From Malurus cyaneus samueli (lineage: Eukaryota; Chordata; Aves; Passeriformes; Maluridae), in contig CM019216.1 in the NCBI GenBank assembly GCA_009741485.1, positions 58,206,656-58,270,655 on the forward strand: 64,000 nt of DNA, read 5' to 3'. The translations under genes were made by a program, and so were the position numbers. The notes below the pieces were generated by a model, which did not search any database, was not told where the DNA came from, and worked only from the letters and a program-made list of their open reading frames with translations. Positions 14,062 to 27,700 of this stretch are shown here, one piece after another (within the stretch, counting starts at the first letter, position 1; the number at the start of each line of letters is the position of its first letter).

Positions 14062-16389
14062 GGAGAGAATATATTCAGATAAACCAAGTGTAATTATGAT
14101 ATGACATTTTGTGATGCTGTGATACTGTGCAGTCAGTTGAGATTGTGACTCAGAAACTAATGTTTTTGTCTCAAAACTCAAAGTCTGGCATTTAAGAATC
14201 CCGGAGTTGTGCAATCATGCATGAAATTTAGTTCATGATAGGGGGGGCAAATTCCTTTGGTTTAGAATAAGTTTTTAATGTTCAGTGCCTGGAACCGACA
14301 AGCTCTAGATTAGAGATGTTTTCAACCCATCCTCATTTTAGAACACAAGTTCTAGGATTATTTATCAAATTAGTAGGTCCTGTAATTGCATTACCTGAAA
14401 TACCCCTAATTATTTAAAACATGAAAACCTGCCATTTTATAAAAACATCATCAAATAAAACAAATTTCAAGCTGTTTTTCTCATAAATAGTTCTAGTTTC
14501 TTATTATACACTGCTTTTCATGTCACTTGTGACTGGTTAAAATGGCCCAGATTCTCCAGGTCTATACAGCATCCAAACAGTTTTAACTTTGGCACATCAG
14601 GACTATCTGATCTTAAAGCTTATCCTGGCTAAGGCATTGCATGGGCTGTTTATGTAAATGGCTGCATCTTATTGCTAGAAACCTACCAAAAGTTCTGTTT
14701 CTGCTTCACTGGGGAAGGCAAAATACAGGCTGTGAGCACTCCAGGTAAAGGCATAAACATGCCCTTCATACTTCCATATTTTCAACTTCTAACAGCACTC
14801 TGCAGGGTCAGCCTCATTCCTGTCACCTTTTGTACTATGGTGAGGCAAAGGACTTCCTCTCTATAGCTAAAATCATAGCATTTGCTTTTAAATTTTGGTT
14901 TTGTAAGTATTTCCTTTGAAAAGAAAAAAAAAATGACTCTTCATTTTATGTGTGTTAACCTAGTAAAAAAGATCATAAATCAACATTTCGTACAAGCACC
15001 TATCATTATAAAGACCATTAGAGTTGCACATTTATGCATCACTTGCAGTAAGCATTTTTGAGGCTTTCCTGAGACTCGCTCCTCATGTAAGATTTTCACC
15101 CTATATTTGTGTACCCTGCTCAATGATATCTGGAACAATGAGGCCCAGTGCAGTACAATAATTATGTTGAGTTCTCTTACAGAGTAACCTCACATTAATT
15201 TAAAAAGAGACTTTAACCATTTAAAGACTGTAGAGTTGATTAATAATATTTAATGAACTTTGTTCCAAAGTCTATCCTGATATCATCAACAATTCTGATT
15301 TAGAGCTGAGGATGCAAATAAACAGAGCTATTAAACATATTAGGTAAGAAGAAATAATACAGCTGTGGGAAAATGAGGTGAGTATTTATTGAAGTATATT
15401 TTAACAGATTTTTTCAGCTTTTATGCTACCGCAATGAACATGAAGTTATACGAATTCCTTACAAATATCTTTTTGAAAGCAGACTTGATTTCAGTAGTGC
15501 TTAGCTTACCAAATATTTTCCTCATTATAAAGCACTACATGGTGTTAATTGGTAACTGTCCATTGCAATGGTGATGATCACTGCTTATAATTAAATATAC
15601 ATTGTAAGTAATTTCAATTCATTGATATAAGCATTAGATAAGACATTCTGGAACACTGTAAATATTGTATTAAGTGTGTAAAAGCTCTTTCTCATTACTT
15701 GGTGGACAATTTGAGAAGTGAGGGGGGAATTGCATTTCATTTATAGAAGTACAAACAATGTGCAAGAAATCATCATTTTGTTTTCATAATGCAAGTGGCG
15801 CTGACATTTTTGTGGACATGCAGAAGGAATTAATCAAATTTTACAGCCCAGTCAGTATGGGAGTGCTGGATAAATATAGAGCATGGAAGTGGTGGTATGA
15901 CATCACTGCCAGTGACATCTTGCGTCATGAAATCCGAAGTCTAAATAGGAACAGCAATTTCTCATCTTACTTTCAGATGACATCAAAGGTTCATGGGAAA
16001 TTTGTTTTCATGAACAGATTCTTCACTGATGGCAGTAGGAAAAACATTTTTTGTCAGGAAAGAACAAATCAACCTTTTTTAAAGTAGTGAATATCCATAA
16101 GATTTTTAATTTTAAACTTCTTCAACATGTGCTTTGCATTGTGATGCATTAGAGACTTCAAAATCATTACATCACATCTTTTCATGTTTTCTTTACAGTG
16201 CTGTCACACAGTCTTCCCTCCCTGCTCCTTAAGAAGATTTTTTCTGCCATCCAACTGCAGCTGAGACCTTGGGTCCAGCATGAAGAGTGAAGTAAAGGCT
16301 TCTCTGGGACTCTCAATGACCATCAAAGTGTGCGAAAGGCTATTTACAAGGTTTTCTTGCATCCTAAGTATGTGAAATGGCTCATGCTA

Positions 16390-16680
16390 AAACAGAATCT
16401 CAGAACAACTGAGGTGGGAAGGGACCTCTGGAGATAACCTAGCTCAACCTCCCTGCTCAGACCAGGGTCAACTGGAGAAGGGATCTCAGGGCCATGGCAA
16501 GTCACATTTTGAGTATTCACAAGGGGAAAATGCCACATCTCCTCTGGGCATTTTCCCATGTTCTGACAGCCACATGGTAAAACCTCAGATTTTCTTGTGT
16601 TTGAGTGGAATTTTCTGTATTTCAACTTGAGCCAAAATATATCCCATAATGACTCTATGTGCACTACTGGTCAGAACATA
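16390..16680 (-). mobile_element. CR1 LINE fragment, reverse orientation
   Basis: The 3' end is at about 16390 (AGAATCTCAGAACAACTGAG, then GGTGGGAAGGGACCTC, then CCTAGCTCAACCTCCCTG) on the plus strand, the reverse complement of a CR1 end. It continues through TCAGGGCCATGGCAAGT, CATCTCCTCTGGGCA and TTTCTTGTGTTTGAGTGGAA into diverged sequence near 16680. The copy is diverged and 5'-truncated, with no coding capacity. The upper boundary is approximate. Confidence 0.8.
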
Positions 16681-19600
16681 AAAGTCATTGTGCATCCTGG
16701 GAGGCTGGAGGAGGTAGTGCCTAAAGACATGAATGCACAGGCAGGTATGCTCAGTGTTTAATTCTGAAGTAAGAAAGCTGTCCAAAAATCAAACCTGTCT
16801 TAAAACACAGCCAGAAAAGCAACCATTTTTCACCTGCTCTGCACCATAAGGAAATTATAGTTATTAGGAGCATTTTGTTGAGAGATGCTGAACTGGAGAG
16901 GGGAACTTCACAATAAGTTTATTAGTTGCTAGAGATTTGCTTGTTTTCAAAATTCTTGTATATGTCCAGTGCTGGTTGCTCTCACTGTACACAATAAGCA
17001 AACCTCACCGAACCCTCTATACATCAGACTGCAGAAGGTCTGGAGACAAAATTTTAAACACAAGATGTTTGTGGGACCCTCAGTTTATAATTGAAAGCCT
17101 GAATATTGTCTCAGTTCCCTGACAGTCCTTCCATTGGAGTGGATTTCCAGGGCAAGGCCTGGAGGAATGGAGGCAACAATGGTATGGCAGAGTGAGAAGA
17201 AAGCATGGACCAGAGTGCTGGGAGCAGCAGCAGAGAGCATCTCTGACCCTCTGCATCCCACTTCAGTCCTCAGCTCTCTGTGCTGAAAGTAAACCAGTGG
17301 TTATGAAGTTTATTTCTGTTTCATGTGCAATGGGTAACAGAAATGACACAAATCCTTCCTGTCTGTTTTTCTCATTTTCTTCAAGTTGGGTCCCTCAATG
17401 TTGGAAGATAATTTTCAGGGATGCAGTTTTTCACGACATATTTTGAACATGTAGTAAAAATATTGATAGCCCTAGATGGAATTGTGAGGCATCAATGAGA
17501 AAGATTTGCTATCAGAGGCCTAAAGTTATTATTATTGACATTTTGGAGAAAGACAATTTTAAATTACTTTTAATGCTTTTATTCCTACTCCACTCTCACA
17601 AATATTTGTTGGAAACTGGTAGTTTTGTTTCACTCAAATAAGCGCCAGATTCCTTCAGGGAAAAGACTGACTCTAGGAAGATGTTCTGCTTAGCCAGCTT
17701 CTTTTCTTTGGAGGGAAAAGAAAAAGATGTCAACACAAACACAAGTCTGTGGTTGATGAGATGTTTTAGGGCATGGGGGAATATTTCCAATTTTAATATG
17801 ATTTGTCCTTTAATGATGAAGAAAATAAGTAGATCCTGAAAGCTTATTTAACTTACATAAACTTACTTATTTGCTGGCCTCCTAAAGGCAACGCCTTGGC
17901 CCAGGATAAAAAAAAAATTCTGTTGAGTCTGGATATTTTAGTTTTAACTTAGTTTTCAAAAGGCGTTATTTTCATTAGTACATAGATGGTTTTATAAATA
18001 TGAAAAAGTGTGTGGGTAATGAGTCCTTGAATATAGTTCATTTGGGTTTTTTTTTGACCAGTTAGGTTAGCACAAAACTGACAATTCCTGTGGGCAATGT
18101 CAGCTCAGAGACTAGTAACTCAGTGGTGCCAATGACCAACACTTTGTCTCTTTTCTTAAAAATTGAATTTAAAAACTAATTTTCTTAAAACAACTGAACA
18201 CTTTAATCAATGGAGATAGATTGTTTTAGGGAATGGGTCTCTCCTATTAAACTTGTTTCCTTGTGGTTAATAAGGATCATTAGGAAATTTGATTTGAATT
18301 TTGGCAGCTGTCACTCATGTCAGTTCAGATTTGTACACACAAATTTATAACATTGTCATAGAAGAAACACATTTTACCTTAGAACTTACATGGGTACAGA
18401 AGGAAAAAAGAAAGAATTTTATGTCTCTGCAGTACTGTTCTTTCTCATCTAGGCAAGCCAGTGAAGTCTTTCTGAGGGGACTTTTCCAATTCTTAACAAA
18501 CTATCTCCTTTTCCAGGTCTTTGACTGATTTATTTGATCAACCCTTAGGAACATATTATTTTTATAAGTTTTGTCCATTTGATTTACTAAAAAAATACTA
18601 GTGTAAAATAATTGGGGTTTTGTCTTCCCTGTTGTCTTTAAAACCTCATTCAAAATGAAATCTTTTAGAAGGATCAAAAATTATTCCTCTACTGTATTTC
18701 CTGATTTGGTTTTGATTTTATCTAAGTTCTCTTTTCAATGTTGCAATAATTCTTACAGTACAACAGATTTCATTTGGAAAAAGATGAAGAAGAAAAAAAT
18801 AATTGCTTTTCACGTCTAGTGGATGGTCTTGATTCTACCTTTCTCATTTTTATCTCATTTATAGAACTGTAATGTTTCTTCTGTTTCATGACAGGAAAGA
18901 GTGTCATGAGAGGGCACTTAAGAGATGCCCTGGCTCATTGCAGTGAGAGGAAGCAGGAGGAATGAGGAGTGACCATGTTACCAGGGAGCACCTGTGACAG
19001 GCAGAGCTCCCAGTTTGTACTACAACCCTTTCAACACTGTGGCCAAGTGCTTTTTCAGCTGCTTCACAGTTTCTTTGAAAACAGCTCAAGCCTAAAGATC
19101 CCAAAGAGGATGGATTGTCTAAGTCTGAAAGTGTTTGAAAGAGGAGAATAATGTCCTCATAACCAGTGTGGTTTAATTGGGAATTGGATTTCCTGTTCTA
19201 ACAGTAACACCTTGCAGTCCCACATCAGAAAGGATTGGTTTTATATTTTAGTGGCTCTTGCAACGCAGAGTTGCTCCTTTCCTTTACAGAGGGGTGCTCA
19301 GCAAAGGTGTCAGCAAATTGCAGAAGTCCTGTCTGTGGGCATGGTTTCAGTAAGCCCCCTTGTTTAACATGGAGGTCTCCCTAGACACTTCTCCACAGCC
19401 AAAGATTTAAATATTCAAATAAATATATTTAATGACTCGATGGTTCTCTTCTCCACTGGTGTGAATTTTCCTTCACATGCCAGAGAGCTAACAGAAGAGC
19501 CAAGTGGCTTGAATCATGATAACCACGTTGCCAGTAAAAGGCAAGCTCTGTGTTTTGACTGGCAAAGGCTCTAAGGAACACACCAGCTGTGAATTATTTC

Positions 19601-19969
19601 TTCTCCCCGAGTAAGGGGGTTTTCAGGGCAATTAAAAATACAGCCAAATTATAGTGGACTGGGAAGTTGAAGAAGTATAAGGAACTTGAGGAAAATAGAG
19701 AAAAGAGCTGAGAAAAGCCCAGAATGAACTTCCCTGTGTTGTTCAAAATTATGCACATTTGTCATCTGTAGTCAAGCTGCGGACTGCTCTCCACACCTCT
19801 GAGGAAGAGGGAGCGGATGAACTTGAATGAGGACAAAGACTCAGGAACACCTACACCCATTCTCCTGATGTAGCCAATATTAGATTTTCTAAAGAAGAGT
19901 GTGCATGAGTGGGAAAGCTGTGAATTAGCACTCTTAGTAAACTATGGAAAATCTGAGTTAAAGCATGGA
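16681..19969. other. Intergenic, no gene recognised
   Basis: No gene or clear repeat. Short open frames on both strands are without recognisable motifs. Confidence 0.6.
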
Positions 19970-20105
19970 AGTTGGAGCTGGAAAGATCCTGTTAATCCAT
20001 CTAATTCAGACTTATCACTCCAGGCGGGCTCTCTCATGATATTTCTAGTGACTCATCTAGCCTCACTTAAATTCATATCTATGAGGTTATTACTTTCTCT
20101 CGCTT
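19970..20105 (-). mobile_element. Old LINE (CR1/L3-like) remnant
   Basis: GTTGGAGCTGGAAAGATCCT, then AATCCATCTAATTCAGAC and TTTCTAGTGACTCATCTAGC resemble the reverse complement of an ancient CR1/L3-type LINE tail found across sauropsids. Similarity is patchy, so both family and limits are uncertain. Confidence 0.45.
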
Positions 20106-23100
20106 TTTAGGAATCATAATCATGGAAAGTGGGAATCCAGGCTTAACTGCTAAGAAATGGAAATTGATTTCATCAGAATTCATAGCTCATCTCAGGCAGA
20201 ATGGTCCCTTTTCCTCTGTCATTTAAAAATGCAGTATTTTTTTCTCCTGCTCCCTAAATATCTTCATTTTTTATGCCTATACCCTAAATATTCCATAAAA
20301 TATGTCTAAATCATGGGGCTTTTTTTTGTGATTACCTGTTGCAAGATTCCTTCAGTACCCAATTAGCTGTGAGACACCTATGGGGCAGCCCCAGTGCCAG
20401 ACCTCGATGGACACAGACTTTGCTGGCATTGCAGATAACGCTGAGGCTGGAGTGGCAGCATGTATAGATTATGTATGGATCTTTAAGGGTGCAATGCTTA
20501 ATGACTGACACAGTCTGGGGTGCCTTGTAGCCACAAACAAAAAGTGATTAGAAGGTCGTTAAACCATTTTTCTCCTGATGCCATGAGGTTACAGGGCAGA
20601 CTACCATGCAAACCATAACAGAATTTCTTGCAGGTATTTCCATTTCAGGCTTTTGCGTGAAGAAGAACAAACTTTAGAGATCACTAGGACTAAATACTGA
20701 TGATGCATGAGTTCTGAAGAATCTCAAACGTAAGATTACTAAACTATTGCATATGGGAAAGTGTAATAAATATATAGTTTAAACCTTCAGCAACACCAAA
20801 GAAATGAAAGCTGATAAAGGTAACCAGTCACTGAAGAGTGGTGTGGAATGCGTAGAAAAGTTGGTCTAATTTTTCATTCTGGAAAATCACTAAAAAAAGG
20901 TTCATAAAGAGTAGAACAAACAGATATTGGTTATTACAGTACAGAAAGGAACAGGCAATATGGATATTATCAAGGCAGCTATGCCTCACGGAGCTGTTAG
21001 AGTCCTTTTAAGTAAGATATGTGGATCCATGTGGTATATATGGACGTTCTACAAGCTTTCAGCAAGATCATTAGCCAAAGGTCTTAAAAACCCCAAAAAC
21101 TCTTAAAACCCCCTCCAACACAAAAGAATCCCCTTAGGGGCAAATAACTGCTAAAAGATAGAGAATGAAAACTTTTAGCAACGGAATGAGGTTACTAATG
21201 CAGCCCCATGAGAGACACATTACTGCAGGCTGTACTGTTAAATATACCCACACACAATTTGTGAGCCAAACAGAGAGGTGGTGAAGCCTGAAGGTGGTTT
21301 GGGACACTCAGGGGAAAGATGACAGTAAGAAACTGGAGTGTGATGTCACAGTATGGGGCAACAGAGGAATAAAATTATGGATGAAATGTAATGCAAAGAA
21401 CTGCACGGAGGGTATGTAGGGGAGGGAGCATATCAACACTCATTTTCAGATATGACTTGGGTTTTATACTTTTTCCCAAAGTACCTGTACATATCTTCTG
21501 TTGGCCAGACAGCAGATGGATGAATTTTCAGTCTGAACCGATGCGGCATTTTGTTGTGGTTAGAAATTTTAATGGAAAAATTGGGAAGTGAAGCAGACTT
21601 TGTGAGAAGAAGTTTCATTTAGAAAAACAAAATGTTTTCTGCTTTCTTAATCTCTCTGTGATGATGACTTTTATCTTAAAATATTTCAACCATTGCTACT
21701 GTAATACTGACAGAAGACAGATTTACAGGCCGATACATACGAATTGTGTCATTCTTACCATGCAATCAAAAAAGTAGAGGAAACTCAGATATGTTGCAAA
21801 GGTAATAAGATTTGAAATAGAAACATATATAAATACTTGAATGCTTCTGTTATATGTAAGATGAAAAAAATGATGGTTTAAATCTCTTGAGAGTTCACTT
21901 CTGAACTTGTAAAATAAAGCAAAATATTATGCTTTCAACAAGAAATGAATTTTAAAGCTAAAAATTGGCTAAATCTAGCATGGATTCTTTTATTCTATTT
22001 ATGAAAATACAAAGTTTTAACCTTTTCCCTTTGTCTTTATTTTTTTCCTCACAGCACTCTTATGTGTCCCTCTACAGATGCTGTACTTCACTTACATTTG
22101 TTATATTCCCCAGCTGCTGTAAGAGGTTCCTTTCTCTGCTCTTTGAGAAAGTTAAGGTTCTCTGGAGGGCAAGAGTGAAAAAACATCATCATCAGTGCCT
22201 TGTTCAAGGCCTTTCAGCCTGATGCTGTCAAATTTCCTCACACCGAAACCCATCTGGTGGTGGATTTTATGCACCAACAGCAATGGTGAAAGGAGCAGGG
22301 GTGTGCGAAGGACTGACCTCTCCAGGACCTCAGTCCTCACTCAGGGCTTCTAGAAAAGTCCTAGCTTTCCCTTTTCCCTCTGTTGTAGTCCATGCACAGT
22401 GTAGTGTGGAAAAGTGACTTCAGAAAGTGATATCTACCCTCAGAGATGGTGCAACTGATAGTGTTAAAACTGGCTGGGTCTACCATCAAGTGATGGCCAC
22501 CTTTTCTCCTATTGATTTTTATTTCTCTGTTCTCGTCCCTTAAATATCATAATTTCTGTATTGGAATGTGCTGCACATGTTTGAAAAGCATTATTATAAG
22601 CTCAAGGGCTGCCAGCATTTTGTGATCGTTTTGTGTGGCAGTGAGGGGAACCTGGGCTATTGCTGAAACAGAACCTCTGGAAAGGGATGAAAAATAAACC
22701 AGAAAATTGCTTCTGTCTGGTGAACCAGAAAAAATAAATCTATGGAAAGAATTCCCCTTCCCTACAAACTGTAGATTGTACTTATTGAGCCCAGATATTC
22801 ATGTTCTTTCTATTACAGCTCATGAACTCACAACTGGAACTTGTGTTTTAGAAAAGAATAAAAGAAGGAAAAAAAGATGCAGTGAGCCAGCCCATAAAAG
22901 AGTTTTTGGACTCTAAGATTATATTATAATTGGAATTTTTAAACTTACGTAGAAACATTACTGTGCTAAAACATCTGAAATAAGGTATTTTCAACATAGC
23001 AGCTAAACAAAAAGAAACACAAGTAGTTTAGGGCAGGAAATTACAAATTGAAGCACTCAGTTTAAAAGGGATTATAGCTAATGTAAAATAGATCTTTCAC

Positions 23101-24911
23101 TTAGCACTTCTTTGCTACTTTGGCAACCAGGCATTATTTGTGGCTATAAAGTGCTGTGAGGAAAGCCATGTTTCAGGACTATTAAGCTGACAAATCAAAT
23201 CTTGAGAGGAGTCCTCCTACTCCACTTAGATTTGCTTCTACCACAACAATGGTGATAGAGAAAGAAAAACAAGAACAAGCTCCCCAAAATGGGGGAAAAG
23301 CAGAGTGTCAAGGGTAAAAAATTCTGTGACTCTTCCATTTATCTTCAGTTCTTCCAATCTTGGGTCTGGGCTGGTTTGTTTTCTCAGAGGAGAAGGAATA
23401 GGTCTGGATTCCAGCAAGAAAAGAGCACACAGAGCCCTCAAATTCTTTGGAGAACCAGTGGGTACAAACACCAAAGGGACTGCAGCTTACCCAGGCTGAG
23501 GCCCAGAACTGTCTTTTCCACTGTGACCTCCCAAGTGACCCATTAAAGAAGAGGAGCAAGGGAGGAAAGACAGCCAAAACCAAGGCAGAATTAGCAGAGA
23601 GGTAGAAATGGGTGTGTTTGCACTCCTAGAATGGTGTTGGTTGCCCCGTGTAGATGCAGGTCAGGTCACTGGAGCCTGGTTCTGACCTAACCTGACACCT
23701 TATGGCACTGCTGCTGCACTGCAAACAGTGGTGGTGTGTTGTTTCAAGACCAGAGTGAGACCCTAAGTTAACTGCTGAGGTGTTTGAGAATGTTTACCAA
23801 AGTGATTTTAGACACTAAGAGAAGACCCCTTGCAGGGACAAACATTTTATTCTGTAGCTAAATCAGTTGTGGCTCAAAGCAAAGGGTTCAGGCTGTCCCA
23901 GGGAAAACACATTGGTTTGCAACAATTCATCTCTTAATTCTTTAGAATTCATTATAGGACTGGGAAAGAAGCAGGATGAGAGATAAATGAAGTGGCAAAA
24001 AGGTGTATGGGAAGAACCTGTGATTATTAACTGAAACAGTTCAGCATAGGCTGTAATTCCACCAGTGTGACTGTGCTGATTTATTCCAACTGCAGCTGAG
24101 ATTGTTTGTTTGCTTGTCTTAATTGCATTTAAAAAGTAAAGTATTCATTTCTAATCCTCATGTTTGCTGAGAAGTGCTTGAAAATGTAAGTGCATCTAAT
24201 TGTTCAAAGAAGCAGAATGCAATTATAAGACAACCTAGTGGTATTATTATTTAATCTTGTGGTACTTAGAGAAAATTATTCCTATTTTGGATCAGACTAT
24301 TTTGAGAATTTGATTGGAGTTTTGTATAATGGTAGTTTCCCTCAATTTTTGTGCATCCTTCAAACAGTGTCAAAAAGCAGTACACATTACTTAAGGTAAG
24401 CAATCTTTAGAATAAAAATTAGGCAAGTTTGACAGAAACAGACCTAGCGAATGTAGCAAGTGAATTATGCTCTGCTTCTCTGGAGAAATTAATTGGCTGC
24501 ATCTTGTACAAATTCCTAGGAACTTTTTAATCTAGAATTTGCAAATATATTTCTTGGGATTTCGCACCAAAATATTTTAAACCCTTTTTGACTGAATGAC
24601 CAGAACGAAAAGAACTGAAATGCATGACCACACTGTGATGAGTTGAAAACTTTTAATTTTTTTCAGGAGGATGTTTCCCCTAGCAATTTAACATTGTAGA
24701 ATGTGCTGTTTTGTCCATAACAGAGACTGAATTCTCCATTCACCAGTCAGATTTAGAGCAAGAAGCAGCACGTACAGTCAAACAAACCTTTTCTTACTTT
24801 TATAGCTTGTCTGAAGTGGTGTTCTGCCAGCTTTTGGTGAGTTACTGCTTTTGCTGCTGAGTCAGACTATAACAAATGTCTGTTTCCTGGGGATGTTTTT
24901 TGTTGGGCTCC
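20106..24911. other. Intergenic, no gene recognised
   Basis: No gene or clear mobile element. The part at about 24070-24590 is A+T-rich complex sequence with repeated TAATTG/CAATTA-type cores and no recognisable transposon, a candidate conserved non-coding block. Confidence 0.55.
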
Positions 24912-25007
24912 TGTCCTGGTTTCAGCTAGGGTAGAGTTAATTTCTTCTCAGAAGCTGTTACAGTGCTGTGTTTTGAATTTGGAATAAGAACGGTGTTGAT
25001 AACCACT
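24912..25007 (+). mobile_element. LTR stub related to the 5379-5969 LTR
   Basis: Begins TGTCCTGGTTTCAGCTAGGG and runs through GTAGAGTTAATTTCTTCTCA, CAGTGCTGTGTTTTGAATTT and GTGTTGATAACCA. This is the first 90-100 bp of the same avian LTR family as the reverse copy at 5379-5969, here in plus orientation. Similarity stops abruptly after about 25007, so it is truncated or joined to unrelated sequence. No retroviral genes are next to it. Confidence 0.72.
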
Positions 25008-26739
25008 ATAAAGGAGGAGAAGCAATTATTTTCTCATCCTCTTCAAAGAATAAAAACCTTAAAGAGGGTGAACTCAGTGAAGAGCTCAGACAGGAGGTGG
25101 GGAGTACAACAGCTTTGTTCTGCACCTCTGAATCCCATGCTACCACGGGAAATTTGTCTTCTTCACAGACCAGTCTACTTGGCATGGTCAAAAGCCCCAG
25201 ACATCATGCAAATGTAGGAAAACATTCAGTGAAGTGGCAAAAACTGTTGCAGATGAACAATAATAGCACAAAGATATCTAAAACTTCTTATTTGGCTAAT
25301 ATTCTTAGAGAATAAAAAAGAAAAAGAAGTCTAAAACGGAGGCAGACTGAGTCAGCTGTAGACCCCTTCAACTCACAGCTGGGTGCTCCAGAATGGGGGA
25401 CCTTATACTTACAACTAATCAGGCATTTCTGCTGAGGCTGTTTATTATTCAGTTCCTCTGCATGGATTTCTTTTTTCCCTGCCTTTTTTTGAGGATGTTC
25501 CAATTTTTCTAAGCCCAACAGTTATCCAACAGGAAGCAGCATCTAGCGGGCTGTCTTGTCCCCTCAACACCAAAGAATAGTGCCCCAAGGAATGGCCCAC
25601 AGGTCAAAAGGTGTTTTGGGGTGACCAGTTTGAAGAGTGACTTGCAGGTGGTTTCCCTGGTGCTGTGTGCTGGGTGGATGCAGGCTGTGGTTTTGCAGAT
25701 ATGCTGGGAATCAAGTTTTGCCTGTACAACATGTACAACATGTAACTCAGTAACTCTGTAGGTTCTAGGCAAGATGAAATTCAAGCATGCAAAGAGCCAT
25801 ATGAAACCCTATAAAATAGATAAGACTGCTCAGGAAGCTGCCCGAGGGGATGGTGGGAGGTAGAGGCAGCTCTGAGACTGACTACTGCAGCCTTACTTGT
25901 CCACTCAAAGCCCAGTAAAACTGTTTTTAATTCAGCCATGCACTTCAGCCTGAAATGTGCTCAGCTCTTGGATCTCGACACTGGGTGAATTCAGAAAAAA
26001 CTTATGCTAGTGCCTCAAGTTATTAGATCCTTTGCTGGAAATTCTTATTTCAATGGATTTTCCCTCTATTAAGCAAGAAAAATTTCCAGAACGGGAAAAA
26101 TGTGTTATCCTCAGCACTGCTTGCAGTCAGGTGGCACTGCTCAGGCACAGAAGGGCTCCTCTGAAGTCAGGAAAGAACATGCTTGAAACCAATGTGGAAC
26201 AAAAAGTGGTTTCTGACAAAAAATAAAATGCTGTTTTGACCACTATTTCCCATGGTGGTTTTCTTTTAGAAACATAAATACGTAAAAGGAAAACATCTGT
26301 CAGTGTTTGCAGGTTTTTTTGTATGTACAGTTTTTGTTTTAAATTGAAAAAAAGATGCAGAAGAATTAAAAATATATAATTTGTTAACATATTCCAGTAA
26401 AAACTTTTGAGGTCTTTCCAACATTTTCTCTTCCTTCTCTTTAATGTCTTTTTTGACTTTTAGCTCATGCATCAAATTATCTGAGTCTACCCGGATTTGA
26501 AGTGAAGTATACCAGACAGAAGTTTAACATTTGGCACGTGACAGTTTTTCTAGGAAAAGCTTTGGTCGTGGGTCTGGGACTCTTTAGTGTCACGGGTGAA
26601 TCTGTGTGACATTTGCCTTTCCCTGCTTTCCCTCTGATGTGAGATTGCATAAACTGCTCCGTACAGAGTCGAACTGGGTTTATTGAGCCAGCCCTTTTCA
26701 CAGAGAGGAAGCAAAACAAAGACAGATAAAACTTCCACT
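25008..26739. other. Intergenic, no gene recognised
   Basis: Follows the LTR stub. A short tandem duplication of GTACAACAT lies near 25724-25742. No exon recognised. Confidence 0.55.
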
Positions 26740-27700
26740 TTTGCCTTTCTAACACAGCTGCAGAAGGACAGCGAGCACAGGCACAGCTGCAGCTGCAGCG
26801 TGGCTCCTGGTGCAAAGGCTTCCCGCCCGGCTTATCGCTGCTTACTCCACGGCTGCTTATCGCTGATTACTCCTCTACATTCCCAGGTAGGATTTTTTTT
26901 CTGACTGTTTCAGTCCCCCGGGCCTGAGTTAGCTGATTTATAACCCTCGGCTGATGCCTGAGCACTGCCAGCTCTCCTGCAGGCCCGGGGCTGCTTGGGG
27001 ATGGAGCCTGAGCTCTGCCACCTTCCCATGGGCGGCTTTGTGCCCATGGCCACACTTCCAAGAACAGTGCCCTGCTCCCGAGTTACTGCTGAGTGCTGCC
27101 CTGGCAGCACAGACAGGGATGTGGCACTGCTGAGGGTCTCGGGGGATGCCTGGGGCTGACATGGAGAGCACCACGGTCTGAAGGTGCCAGCGGGGCGCTT
27201 GGAGAGCTCTGTGTCCTTTCTGCTCTCTGTCTGCCTCCAAGCATCGTGTGCTCCGAGTGCCAGAGCGCTTCCCAGGAGATCCATGGGAAGTTTCAGGACA
27301 GGATGACAGTCGGAATAATGATCTTGCAGAAACTGAGCTTTGCTTGGCGCTGCTGTCAGGAGGAATGCTTTGTTTCAGTGGCATAGCAACGGCAAGATGG
27401 AAAGGGCCAGGAATGAGTGGATAAGGGGAGAAGGTGTTTTGCTCTGTAATGCAGTTTCCTGGTGGGGGAAATCTTCTGGTGCTCTAGAAAGATTCCCACT
27501 GAGCAGGCTGTACTAGGCTCACAAGATTCAGGATTTATTCCTGCTCTATTGCCCAGTAATGCCGTGACCCCTGTCTCCTGTCGGGCTCCGTTTGGTCCCA
27601 GTGCAGGGTGCAGCAGCTCTCCCAAATCCCCAGTAAGGATGCAAACGGTGTCCAGAAGTCAGGACACATGCTGAATAACTCTCTTCTTCTCCCTCACTCC
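26740..27700. promoter_or_regulatory. GC/CpG-richer patch, possible regulatory island
   Basis: Compared with the A+T-rich surroundings this block is clearly G+C-rich and holds many CpGs (for example CCCGCCCGG, CCCCCGGGCC, GCGGGGCGC), CAGCTG E-boxes near 26785, and the duplicated CTTATCG motif. It may be a CpG island or the promoter of a non-coding transcript. The long open frames in it on both strands are expected in GC-rich DNA and match no protein I know. Confidence 0.3.
26830..26873. repeat. Duplicated 19-bp GATA-type motif
   Basis: GCTTATCGCTGCTTACTCC at 26830-26848 recurs at 26855-26873 with one change (GCTTATCGCTGATTACTCC), a 25-bp period. Each copy contains CTTATCG, which reads CGATAAG on the other strand, a GATA-factor-like core. 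It sits inside a GC-richer patch. Confidence 0.85.

Larger units (their letters stand above)
11904..16389. other. Intergenic, no gene recognised
   Basis: Strongly A+T-rich with two short tandem repeats (13662 and 14038). The block 15160-15370 is complex, repeat-free and rich in TAAT cores, so it could be conserved non-coding sequence, but this is a guess. Confidence 0.55.

Noticed and set aside
26938..27384. 148- and 124-codon minus-strand open frames
   Set aside because: They overlap each other in different frames within a GC-rich patch where stop codons are rare. The peptides are Ser/Pro/His-rich without any family motif.
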